Both the position numbers and the translations under genes were made by a program. The notes below the pieces were generated by a model. That model had not been told where the DNA came from. It was given only the letters and a program-made list of their open reading frames with translations, and did not search any database. A stretch of DNA of 13,888 nucleotides from an uncultured Beijerinckiaceae bacterium (GTDB lineage: Bacteria > Pseudomonadota > Alphaproteobacteria > Rhizobiales > Beijerinckiaceae). Position 1 is the stretch's first letter, and each line of letters starts with the position of its first letter. The DNA lies in assembly GCA_937873345.1 (NCBI GenBank), contig CALMRL010000182.1, positions 1 through 13,888 of the forward strand, in the 5' to 3' direction. Of the stretch, positions 1 to 6,548 are shown piece after piece.

Positions 1-482
1 CGCTCGGCAATGAACGCGCCGTTTCCCGCCTGGATCGCCGCCGCCATCGCGCCGCCGGCCGACAGGCCGCAGATGGTGACGCCGGCGGGGTCGGCGCCGC
101 GCTCGGCGATCGCCCACTCCACCATCTCCCCGATCGAGGCGACCTCGCCCTGCCCACGCGTCACGTCGTCCGGCTCGAACCAGGAGAAGCAGGTCTTCGC
201 ATTGTTGGCGGCCGTCTGCTCGGGGTAGAGCACGAGGAAGCCGTGCTCGGCGGCGAGGCGCGACCAGCCCGATGCCGCATCAAAGCCGGCGGCGGTCTGG
301 CCGCAGCCGTGCAGCACCACCACGAGGGGAGCCCGGCGGGGCCGGTCCGCCGGCTCGAAGAGGTGGCAACGCAACGCGCCCGGATTGCGGCCGAAGTCGG
401 CGACCGGGCGCAGGCCCGATGCGGGAGGCGCCGGAGAAGGCGCCTCGACGACGGAATGAGAGAGACCGTCTCTGCGTGCCAT
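1..482 (-). CDS. PHB depolymerase family esterase (alpha/beta hydrolase), 3' part cut by window edge
   Basis: The minus-strand frame from ATG at 482-480 stays open to base 1 and encodes 160 residues of an alpha/beta hydrolase; the C-terminal part lies outside the window. Visible family marks are the oxyanion-hole segment LVVVLHGCGQ (residues about 53-62), the FLVLYPEQ strand (82-89), and the nucleophile elbow GLSAG with Ser141. HGCGQ plus YPEQ is typical of the esterase_phb/LpqC group, which includes PHB depolymerases and feruloyl-type esterases acting on short-chain esters. The Asp and His of the triad must be downstream. There is no hydrophobic signal peptide; the first 45 residues are Pro/Ala/Arg-rich, which suggests an intracellular enzyme. 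An in-frame TAG lies ten codons upstream of the ATG, and no strong Shine-Dalgarno sequence is seen. The family is secure; the true substrate cannot be told from this fragment. Confidence 0.88.
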   Translation of the reverse strand, partial: MARRDGLSHSVVEAPSPAPPASGLRPVADFGRNPGALRCHLFEPADRPRRAPLVVVLHGCGQTAAGFDAASGWSRLAAEHGFLVLYPEQTAANNAKTCFSWFEPDDVTRGQGEVASIGEMVEWAIAERGADPAGVTICGLSAGGAMAAAIQAGNGAFIAE

Positions 483-737
483 CAGTGCGAGCCTGCCATT
501 CGCCGCGTCAATCTATGTCACGCTCATGTTGCGATGCAGCATGAAGCGTTCGCGGTCACCTTCGTTCCCCGCGACGAGGCACCGTACGGTCCCGCTGCGC
601 CCGGCGAACCCATCGATCTTACAGGACGGTAAACCCGCCATGACGGCGCTGCCGCATTGGCATGACCTGCCCGACGAACCGGTCGGTGTAGCTGCATGAC
701 TGTTGACGGTATGCGAATTATGTAGCTGCATAACGCC
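483..737. other. Intergenic region between esterase and brnTA
   Basis: No convincing gene is seen here; the open frames crossing it are antisense to brnT or run through with atypical composition. It separates the divergent esterase and brnT genes and must hold both promoters. Only the right-hand end (687-737) shows recognisable signals, listed separately. Confidence 0.6.
687..731 (+). promoter_or_regulatory. Probable brnTA promoter with duplicated operator-like site
   Basis: The 11-bp word TGTAGCTGCAT occurs at 687-697 and again at 721-731, start-to-start distance 34 bp; extended by RAC the two copies match at 13 of 14 positions. Each copy is itself nearly palindromic (TGTAGCTGCA against TGCAGCTACA). 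A TTGACG -35-like hexamer lies between them at 703-708, and the second copy covers the expected -10 position (TGCATA at 727-732, spacer 18). BrnA antitoxins are ribbon-helix-helix repressors that control their own operon, so these repeats are natural candidates for BrnA operators. The role is inferred from position and repetition. Confidence 0.5.
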
Positions 738-1013
738 ATGGCGATCACGTTCGATCCTGCGAAACGTGATCGGACCCTCGAGGTCCGCGGTCTCGAGTTC
801 GCCGACGCGGAGGTTGTGTTCGCCGGTCCGACCTTCACCTTCGAGGATGAGCGCGAGGACTACAGCGAGCGCCGCTTCGTCACCTTCGGGTTGCTGGTCG
901 GGCGCCTCGTCGCGGTGTGCTGGACGCCGCGGGGCGAGGACCAGCACGTCTTCAGCATGCGGAAGGCCAATGAGCGCGAGCAGAAAAGATACATCCCCCA
1001 CCTCGCCGGATGA
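738..1013 (+). CDS. brnT: BrnT family toxin (ribonuclease)
   Basis: This 91-residue protein has the layout of the BrnT/DUF497 family: an N-terminal FDPAKRDRTLEVRGLEFADA segment (FDW-P-K-...-HG-V-F-EA in relatives), a central acidic stretch followed by SERRFVTFG, then the strand LVAVCWTPRG and the closing basic helix SMRKANEREQKRY. BrnT is a RelE-fold toxin that cuts mRNA and arrests growth under stress; it is held in check by BrnA. Length and motif order are those of an intact toxin. The ATG at 738 has no visible Shine-Dalgarno sequence, and the likely -10 region ends only a few bases before it, so the message may be leaderless. The 3' end overlaps brnA by 44 bases, which fits the usual toxin-first brnTA operon. 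Confidence 0.9.
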   Translation: MAITFDPAKRDRTLEVRGLEFADAEVVFAGPTFTFEDEREDYSERRFVTFGLLVGRLVAVCWTPRGEDQHVFSMRKANEREQKRYIPHLAG

Positions 1014-1530
1014 GATCGGCAGCGACCTTGCCAGGGTCGACGCCTACGCGAACACCGCGGCGGACTACGATGACATTCCCGACATGGCGGATCGCGATCC
1101 CGCCGAGGGCCTCCTTCAAGCCGCCGGCGTTCCCCGCATCGGCCGCCCTCCGCTCGGAGCACATGCCAAGAAGCAGGTGACGCTGCGGCTTGACCGGGAG
1201 GTGCTGGACCGCTTCCGCGGGCGCGGCGCCGGCTGGCAAGGCCGGATCAACAAGGTGCTGCGCGACCGCTCCGCCCCGTTTCGCAAGATCAGAGAAGAGG
1301 AGCTGTCGGCCGAGAGCGTCAGCCTCGGCCTGATGCGTGCCGACGACGGCACCGTGATGGGTCGCATCGCGGGCCTGCGTGTGACAGCCTCCGGCCTGGA
1401 AAGCTTCATGGCGGACCTGCCGGCCGGCGAGGCCGTTGCCAAGGCTGCGGCGCTCAGCGGCGGCGTGGTGCACGTCATCGATCCCGATGCCCTGTGGGAT
1501 GCGGCCTGGGGCGAACTGAACGGGGTGTGA
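970..1530 (+). CDS. brnA: BrnA family antitoxin with long C-terminal extension
   Basis: This 186-residue product starts at ATG 970 inside the end of brnT, preceded by GGAAGG at 961-966. The N-terminal acidic region (DYDDIPDMADRD, about residues 33-43) resembles the toxin-embracing part of BrnA. It is followed by GRPPLGAHAKKQVTLRLDRE (58-77) and GAGWQGRINKVLRD (86-99), the ribbon-helix-helix DNA-binding core in which the GxGWQxRIN signature is diagnostic. BrnA normally ends soon after this core, at about 90-110 residues. Here some 85 more residues follow (about 102-186), ending in VVHVIDPDALWDAAWGELNGV, with no family I recognise. The frame stays intact and its codon use looks like that of a real gene. 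The antitoxin should neutralise BrnT and repress the operon; the tail's role is unknown. Confidence 0.85.
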   Translation: MSASRKDTSPTSPDEIGSDLARVDAYANTAADYDDIPDMADRDPAEGLLQAAGVPRIGRPPLGAHAKKQVTLRLDREVLDRFRGRGAGWQGRINKVLRDRSAPFRKIREEELSAESVSLGLMRADDGTVMGRIAGLRVTASGLESFMADLPAGEAVAKAAALSGGVVHVIDPDALWDAAWGELNGV

Positions 1531-1558
1531 ATTGGCCGGCGCGACAAATCTTGCCGGG

Positions 1559-1634
1559 TGGTGGGCCGGGCAGGACTTGAACCTGCAACCAGACCGTTAT
1601 GAGCGGCCGGCTCTAACCATTGAGCTACCGGCCC
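1559..1634 (-). tRNA. tRNA-Ile2 (CAT anticodon, CCA encoded)
   Basis: Read on the minus strand from 1634, a full cloverleaf folds: acceptor GGGCCGG paired with CCGGCCC, D stem GCTC/GAGC with an 8-base loop, anticodon stem GGCCG/CGGTC with loop CTCATAA (anticodon CAT), T stem GCAGG/CCTGC with loop TTCAAGT, discriminator A, and genome-encoded CCA (1561-1559). The body is 73 bases (1562-1634). A CAT anticodon fits initiator Met, elongator Met or Ile2. The Watson-Crick first acceptor pair argues against initiator tRNA, and the short D loop (AATGGTTA) with GGTTCAAGTCC matches E. coli tRNA-Ile2 better than elongator Met. Ile2 needs TilS to convert C34 to lysidine so that it reads AUA. The tRNA identity is certain; Ile2 over Met is likely. 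Confidence 0.9.
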
Positions 1635-1659
1635 GCGCCGTGGCACGGGAGTGATGCGG

Positions 1660-1687
1660 CTTAGACTGTTTTCCGAGCGGCTGGCAA
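1660..1687 (-). promoter_or_regulatory. Candidate promoter of the tRNA gene
   Basis: On the minus strand TTGCCA (1687-1682, five of six to TTGACA) is followed after 16 bases by TCTAAG (1665-1660, four of six to TATAAT). The expected start point lies about 20 bases before the mature tRNA 5' end at 1634, a normal distance. Boxes were picked by eye in a GC-rich region, so this stays tentative. Confidence 0.4.
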
Positions 1688-1753
1688 CCGATGCGATCGG
1701 CCGTCATGACGAGCGCGCCGGGGCCTCGGCCGGCGCCGGGCGTCAGGGAAGGG

Positions 1754-2053
1754 TCAGGACGGGGCGCGCTGCGCCATGCGCGCGAGCGACTGCAAGGGTG
1801 CGTCAGCGGACGGCAGGGCGCCGCGCAGCTGCCAGGCGAAGGCGCGGTCGGGAGCACGGTCGCGCTCGGTCGTCTGGTCGAAGGCGCCGCCCTCGGGCGC
1901 GAAGCTCAGCAGCGTGACGAGCACGAGGAAGGTGGCCGCGCTGCCGACCGCCAGGGTGGCGCTCGACAAAGAGCGCAGGGCGGACCGCGATCCCGGGGCC
2001 GGCACGACAGATGCTCGATCGAGCCATGCAATCACCACCGCCCCGGCCTCCAT
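1754..2053 (-). CDS. Hypothetical small membrane protein (one predicted helix)
   Basis: This is an unrecognised 99-residue frame on the minus strand, taken from ATG 2053. Its only clear feature is one hydrophobic segment (about residues 33-52, SATLAVGSAATFLVLVTLLS), followed by a polar, charged C-terminal half (FDQTTERDRAPDRAF). That N-in single-helix pattern and the less arginine-saturated composition make it the best coding candidate between the tRNA and asd. The frame continues upstream to 2236, but the added residues look like untranslated GC-rich sequence. There is no convincing Shine-Dalgarno sequence before 2053. It might be a small envelope protein or no gene at all; no function can be assigned. 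Confidence 0.42.
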   Translation of the reverse strand: MEAGAVVIAWLDRASVVPAPGSRSALRSLSSATLAVGSAATFLVLVTLLSFAPEGGAFDQTTERDRAPDRAFAWQLRGALPSADAPLQSLARMAQRAPS

Positions 2054-2171
2054 CGTGCCCGCCGCGACGATGCCCGGCGCGGCGTGAAGGCATCCTTGCC
2101 GGACGTCGTGCAATTCAACGCGACGGCCGTCACGGACGCGGTCGGCCGCCGCTATGGTGAACGTCGCCTTG

Positions 2172-2188
2172 CCGGGCGTCGCGCCCGG
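2172..2188 (-). terminator. GC-rich hairpin downstream of asd (weak terminator candidate)
   Basis: CCGGGCG (2172-2178) pairs perfectly with CGCCCGG (2182-2188) over a three-base TCG loop, about 50-70 bases past the asd stop codon. There is no T tract on either side, so it is not a standard intrinsic terminator; it could act as a pause or 3'-end-protecting stem. Confidence 0.28.
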
Positions 2189-2240
2189 TCCGGGCAGCCG
2201 GGGCCGCGGCCGAACGTGCAGCCAAGCGTGCGGCAAGGCC

Positions 2241-3275
2241 TCAGGCCGCCTGGCGCTTCGGCGCGATCAGCTTGCGGTTGACCATCGCCTCGGCGATCTG
2301 AATGGCGTTCAAGGCCGCGCCCTTGCGCAGGTTATCGGCGACGCACCACAGCACCAACCCGTTGTCGACGGTCGGGTCGTCGCGGATGCGCGAGATGTAG
2401 GTGGCGTCCTCGCCCGCCGCCTCGTGAGGGGTGATGTAGCCACCCTTCTCGCGCTTGTCGATGACGAGGCAGCCCGGCGCCTCGCGCAGGATGTCGCGCG
2501 CCTCGTCGGCCGAGATCGGGTGCTCGAACTCGATCGACACGGCCTCGGAATGGCCGATGAAGACGGGCACCCGCACACAGGTCGCGGAGAGCTTGATCTT
2601 GGGGTCGAGGATCTTCTTGGTCTCGACCACCATCTTCCACTCTTCCTTGGTGTAGCCGTCCTCCATGAAGACGTCGATCTCGGGGATCACGTTGAAGGCG
2701 ATGCGCTTGGGGAATTGCTGCGACTGCACGGGGTCGGAGACGAACACCGCGCGGGTCTGGGCGAACAGCTCGTCCATCGCCTCCTTGCCGGCGCCCGACA
2801 CCGACTGGTAGGTCGACACCACCACCCGCCTGATCGTGGCGCGATCGTGCAGCGGCTTCAGCGCCACCACGAGTTGCGCCGTCGAGCAGTTCGGGTTGGC
2901 GACGATGTTCTTCTTGCGAAAGCCGTCGAGGGCGTGGGCATTCACCTCCGGCACCACCAGCGGCACGTCGGGGTCCATCCGCCAAACCGAGGAGTTGTCG
3001 ATCACCACCGCGCCCTTGGCGGCGATGCGCGGCGACCATTCCTTCGACACGGTGCCGCCGGCCGACATCAGGCAGATGTCGGTGCCGGAGAAGTCGTAAG
3101 TGTCGAGCACCTTGCACTTCAGCGTCCTGTCGCCGAACGACACGGCGGTGTGCTGCGAGCGCGGTGAAGCCAGCGCCACCACCTCGTCGGCGGGGAAGCG
3201 GCGCTCGGCGAGGATGTCGAGCATTTCGCGGCCGACGTTGCCTGTGGCGCCGACGACGGCGACGGTGAAACCCAT
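2241..3275 (-). CDS. asd: Aspartate-semialdehyde dehydrogenase
   Basis: This complete 344-residue protein has the usual length of bacterial ASADH. It reduces L-aspartyl-4-phosphate to L-aspartate-4-semialdehyde with NADPH in the cytoplasm, the branch point to lysine/diaminopimelate, threonine and methionine. Seen in the sequence: the NADP-binding loop GATGNVG (residues 9-15), SAGG (71-74), the catalytic cysteine in NPNCST (Cys130), the SVSGAGKEAMDEL segment (158-170), and CVRVPVFIGHSEA (233-245) with the substrate-binding Arg and the catalytic His242. All key residues are present. The ATG at 3275 is preceded by GGAG (3286-3283) at a 7-base spacing, which fixes the start. It is transcribed alone, divergent from the exported-protein gene, and is core metabolism rather than part of the lipid cluster. 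Confidence 0.98.
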   Translation of the reverse strand: MGFTVAVVGATGNVGREMLDILAERRFPADEVVALASPRSQHTAVSFGDRTLKCKVLDTYDFSGTDICLMSAGGTVSKEWSPRIAAKGAVVIDNSSVWRMDPDVPLVVPEVNAHALDGFRKKNIVANPNCSTAQLVVALKPLHDRATIRRVVVSTYQSVSGAGKEAMDELFAQTRAVFVSDPVQSQQFPKRIAFNVIPEIDVFMEDGYTKEEWKMVVETKKILDPKIKLSATCVRVPVFIGHSEAVSIEFEHPISADEARDILREAPGCLVIDKREKGGYITPHEAAGEDATYISRIRDDPTVDNGLVLWCVADNLRKGAALNAIQIAEAMVNRKLIAPKRQAA

Positions 3276-3539
3276 TCGAGCGCTCCGGGGCGCCGGAACC
3301 TGGCGCGGATCAAGGTGAGGCGCTGCCTGGGAGCGCTGCTACGCTGCTCTATCCCGCGGGGCGAGGGCGACTCAAGGTCTCGCGCGACACCGGAGTCCAG
3401 GTCCGCCGGCATCGGCAAGACTGTCACAGGAACGCGATGTTTACCCCATGAGGGTAGGCGTGAAACCAACTCTGAACCATCCGACGATTATGGTGTTAAT
3501 GAGGTATCCGATGGGGGTCGGGTGAGGGGATCGCGAACA

Positions 3540-3995
3540 ATGACGAAGAAGATCGTTTCGGCGGGGGTCGCTCCCGCAAGGCTTTTGGCCTGCCTCGTGC
3601 TGGTCGGCGCCGTGACCGGCTTGACGCAGGACGCTTTTGCTCAGAAGCGTCGCGCGCCTGCCCTGCCGCAGGCGGCCGACCTCGGCGAGCGAATTCCGCT
3701 CACCGTCAACCGCCGTTCCTGGCTCGACTCCGGCAATGCCGTGAGCACCACCGGGACCCTCGGGCCGTCCTACGTCGCGGCGAACACTGCCCTCAACAGG
3801 ACGCAGGACCGCATCTTCGCGCCCGACGGCTTCGGCAACGACGTGATCCGCAACAATCCGCTCGACGTGCCCGGCCGTTCGCAGCCGCTCGTCGAGGGCT
3901 CAACCCTTCCGAACGGCCGAGTCGCGGTCGACAACGTGTTGCTGCCGCAGAATTACTACCTCAACCCGACGCCGGACCTGCCGTTCGGCCGCTGA
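3540..3995 (+). CDS. Small exported protein of unknown function
   Basis: This 151-residue protein has a clear Sec signal peptide: positive MTKK, hydrophobic core (LLACLVLVGAVTGL, about 15-28) and an AFA|Q cleavage site after residue 34. The mature part of about 117 residues has no transmembrane segment and is rich in Asn, Pro and aromatic residues (RRSWLDSGNAV near 50-60, DRIFAPDGFGNDVIRNNPLDVPG, and LPQNYYLNPTPDLPFGR at the end). It is probably periplasmic or surface-associated. The frame is open further upstream to 3315, but the ATG at 3540 is preferred because it begins the signal peptide and has GAGGGG (3524-3529) upstream. I recognise no named domain. It lies 60 bases before the glycosyltransferase, so co-transcription and an envelope role are plausible. 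Confidence 0.85.
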   Translation: MTKKIVSAGVAPARLLACLVLVGAVTGLTQDAFAQKRRAPALPQAADLGERIPLTVNRRSWLDSGNAVSTTGTLGPSYVAANTALNRTQDRIFAPDGFGNDVIRNNPLDVPGRSQPLVEGSTLPNGRVAVDNVLLPQNYYLNPTPDLPFGR

Positions 3996-4055
3996 CGGTT
4001 CACCCCGCAGCCGATCCGCTGTCACGCGGCGCGCGGCTTTGCTAACAGGGCGGCC

Positions 4056-5345
4056 ATGCGTCGCCCCGTTTGCTACGACATCACTCGACTGCTGACGCGC
4101 ATCCTCAACGCGACGCCGAACGGCATCGACCGCGTTGACCACGCGCTGGCGCAGCATTTCCTCGCCGGCGAAGCCGAAGCGACGTTCGGCGCCGCCTATC
4201 TCGGCCTCGGCTCGCGCCTCCTGCAAGGCGTTGCTGCCCGCGAGGCGGTGAATGGCATCGCCGCACACTGGGGCGAGACCGGCCTGGAGCCGGAGGACGA
4301 CTCGGTCTACCGCTTCGTCGCAGACTGGCTGGCCGGCGGCCGGCACGGCTCGCTGCCGCGGCGCAGGCGTCGCCGCCCCGGCCTCCCCTTCCCCGTCTCC
4401 GCGCTGGTGGGCTGGGCCGGGCGCTACGGCCTGCCGCTCGCCTCGACGCCGCGCCGCGATCTGCCGCGCAACGCCGTCTACCTCAACGTCTCACAGTTCC
4501 CGCTGTGGATGACCTCGCCCTTCACCTGGCTCGAGGAACGGCGCGACGTGCGCGCCGCGTTCTTCGTCCACGACCTCCTGCCGATCGACCTGCCGGAGTA
4601 TTTCCGCGTCGCCGAGTTCGAACGGCACCACAACCGGATGCGATCCGTCGCCCGTTTCGCCTCCGCCGCGATCGTCACCACCCGCACCGTCGCCGACAGC
4701 CTGGAGGCGCATCTCGCCGAACTTGGCCGCCACGACCTGCCGGTGTTCGTCGCGCCGACGCCGATCGCGCCGATCTTCGCCGCGCCCCGCCGGGTCGAGC
4801 CGGCGCTCGCCCGCCACCCCTTCTTCGTGCTGTGCTCGACGATCGAGCCGCGCAAGAACCACCTGATGATCCTTGCGGTGTGGCGGGCGCTGGCCGGCCT
4901 GATGGGGCGCGACACGCCGAAGCTTGTGCTGGTCGGTACGCGGGGCTGGCACTACGATCCGATCATCGACCTGATCGAGCGCTCGCCGGCGTTGCGCGAC
5001 CACGTCGTCGAAGTCAACGGCCTGTCGACCCCCGGCCTGAAGCGGCTGATCGACAACGCCCAGGCCGTGCTGATGCCGAGCTTCGGCGAGGGCTACGGCC
5101 TGCCGGTGCACGAGGCGCTGACCGCCGGCACCCCGGTCATCGCCTCCGACGTGTCGGCCTTCCGCGAGATCGAGGCGGCGGGCGATGCGCTGACCCTGCT
5201 GTCGCCGTTGAACGGCGACGCTTGGCTCGCCGAGGTGCGGCGCCGCGCCGCGATGCCGAGGGGCGGGGCGGAGGAAGGACGCCGTCCTCCCTCGGACTGG
5301 CCGAGCTACTTCGCCGCGCTCGACGCCTTCCTCGCGGGGCTCTGA
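4056..5345 (+). CDS. Glycosyltransferase, GT-B fold (GT4-like)
   Basis: This 429-residue protein has the C-terminal nucleotide-sugar-binding half of GT4-type retaining glycosyltransferases: STIEPRKNH (residues 261-269), the strand KLVLVGTRGWH (289-299), and SFGEGYGLPVHEAL (342-355), where E345 and E353 form the EX7E motif that contacts the donor sugar. GTPVIASDVSAFREI (358-372) follows. The N-terminal half begins RRPVCYDITRLLTR and continues NGIDRVDHAL (22-31), a style seen in alphaproteobacterial polysaccharide glycosyltransferases. An arginine-rich patch (102-107) and the lack of membrane helices suggest a cytosolic or membrane-surface enzyme. The start ATG has CAGGG five bases before it. 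The likely role is sugar transfer to a lipid-linked or surface glycan. Donor and acceptor cannot be read from the sequence. It converges with the next gene, 26 bases apart. Confidence 0.93.
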   Translation: MRRPVCYDITRLLTRILNATPNGIDRVDHALAQHFLAGEAEATFGAAYLGLGSRLLQGVAAREAVNGIAAHWGETGLEPEDDSVYRFVADWLAGGRHGSLPRRRRRRPGLPFPVSALVGWAGRYGLPLASTPRRDLPRNAVYLNVSQFPLWMTSPFTWLEERRDVRAAFFVHDLLPIDLPEYFRVAEFERHHNRMRSVARFASAAIVTTRTVADSLEAHLAELGRHDLPVFVAPTPIAPIFAAPRRVEPALARHPFFVLCSTIEPRKNHLMILAVWRALAGLMGRDTPKLVLVGTRGWHYDPIIDLIERSPALRDHVVEVNGLSTPGLKRLIDNAQAVLMPSFGEGYGLPVHEALTAGTPVIASDVSAFREIEAAGDALTLLSPLNGDAWLAEVRRRAAMPRGGAEEGRRPPSDWPSYFAALDAFLAGL

Positions 5346-5371
5346 GCGGCCGGCGTCGCGCCCTCGCGGCT

Positions 5372-6046
5372 TCACATCTTCGGTCGTAGCTCGCGGAGGC
5401 CGATCGCGACGCGGGCGGCGAACACCGCGACGAACATCAAGCCGGCGAACAGGATGATCCCGTCGTAGGCCGTGAAGGTGACGCCGCCCACGCTCCAGCC
5501 GCCGACGCCGACGAGCGCGACCGCCGTGTTGATCGCGATCAGGCAGAGGCGCAGCTCGGTCGGGCCGAAGCCGAGGAACGACAGCTGGAACATCCCCGAC
5601 AGATGGTTGGAGATGAACACGTACATGCAGAGCATGAAGTAGCCGGTGAGCGCGAACAGCGAGACGTCCATCCGCACGGCGGTGGTCAGGCCGAGCCCGA
5701 CCATCATCACGAGGTTGTTCAAGGCGTCCACCGTGTGGTCGAGGAAATAGCCGTAGGTCGGCCGCTCGATGCCGCGGAAGCGCGCCAGGCTGCCGTCGAG
5801 CGAATCCCCGAACCAGTTCACGACGAAGCCAAGCGAGGCGAGCCAAAGGAAGCGCGCGTCGTACCGGCTCGCGAGATACGAGGCGAAGACGAGCACGGCG
5901 CCGAAGACGCTGAGCGCCGTCAGGCCGTCCGGCGTCACGGCGCGGGGCAGGCGCGAGCACAGGAAGGTGAGGAGCTGACGCTCCCGGCGAGCCACCACGT
6001 TGAGCTGGATGCGCGTCACGCGGAAGGTGCCTGTGGCTGATGTCAT
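5372..6046 (-). CDS. CDP-alcohol phosphatidyltransferase family protein
   Basis: This 224-residue integral membrane protein carries the full CDP-alcohol phosphotransferase signature: D81-x2-D84-G85-x2-A88-R89-x9-G99-x3-D103-x3-D107, with all four metal-binding Asp residues present. Around it lie about six hydrophobic helices (roughly 39-60, 64-80, 110-125, 130-148, 160-182, 190-213). Members exchange CMP from a CDP-alcohol for an acceptor alcohol, making phosphatidylglycerol phosphate, phosphatidylserine, phosphatidylinositol or archaetidyl-type lipids; the motif does not tell which. The ATG at 6046 is chosen because homologous-looking sequence begins just after it. The frame extends to a GTG at 6214, but the extra residues look non-coding, and neither start has a good Shine-Dalgarno sequence. 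Its place beside an alpha-oxoamine synthase and polyketide synthase suggests head-group transfer in an unusual lipid, which is inference. Confidence 0.92.
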   Translation of the reverse strand: MTSATGTFRVTRIQLNVVARRERQLLTFLCSRLPRAVTPDGLTALSVFGAVLVFASYLASRYDARFLWLASLGFVVNWFGDSLDGSLARFRGIERPTYGYFLDHTVDALNNLVMMVGLGLTTAVRMDVSLFALTGYFMLCMYVFISNHLSGMFQLSFLGFGPTELRLCLIAINTAVALVGVGGWSVGGVTFTAYDGIILFAGLMFVAVFAARVAIGLRELRPKM

Positions 6047-6548
6047 TGCGAAGGGAGGTCCAAACTTCGTTGCGCCGGCGGTGGAGGCCGCCCGGCGGGG
6101 GACATGCCCGGCATCGGACCCGGAGGGCAAGCCATGCGATGTCCCGTTGCGCCCGTCGCCGGCGGCGGCCGCGTAGGATCCCGCGCCGAGACGCGTTGGC
6201 GCGGGTGCGTTCACGTTGAGTTAAGCTTGCGTGGAGGATTGATAGACCGGTCCCGCGTTTGAATTTGGGCGCGACGGATCGAGCGGCGACCCGCCGTCTC
6301 GTTCATACAAGCGAATACGCCGAAGCTGCCATGCAGCGTTGGGCCCCGGTTTGGAGCAAGAAAAGCCGGAATCGGCAGGCATGTCGGGGAAGTGGTGGGA
6401 GAGCTGCCGTCGCGCGCCGGCGCGGATCTCTCGCACGGCGGCGGAGCAACAATCGGCATCGAAATTGCCGCAAGTCTAGCGAACGTCTGCCGGCTCCTTT
6501 AAGGAGTCCTTGTTTTGGTGCGCTGCACAACGAAAGGTGCGTTCCCGC
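6047..6548. other. Divergent intergenic region, about 500 bases
   Basis: No gene is supported here; short frames on both strands lack homology and translate to Arg/Pro-rich sequence. The region separates the divergent phosphatidyltransferase and oxoamine synthase genes and should contain both promoters. A TTGATA box (6239-6244) is seen without a good -10. At 6494-6506 lies CTCCTT-T-AAGGAG, a perfect palindrome around one base, just upstream of the synthase gene. Confidence 0.55.

Noticed and set aside
513..1001. 162-residue minus-strand frame opposite brnT
   Set aside because: It is antisense to a clear BrnT toxin gene, with no domain and no ribosome site.
2154..3167. 337-residue plus-strand frame opposite asd
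   Set aside because: It is antisense to a complete, motif-perfect asd gene; the translation is rich in His, Asp, Val and Arg with no family resemblance.
3442..3456. Small dyad TACCC-CATGA-GGGTA between asd and the exported-protein gene
   Set aside because: Only five paired bases, with no promoter boxes in register and no second copy; chance is a sufficient explanation.
4491..5960. 489-residue minus-strand frame crossing the glycosyltransferase and phosphatidyltransferase genes
   Set aside because: It spans the 3' ends of two well-supported genes in other frames, and its translation is Arg/Asp-rich without motifs.
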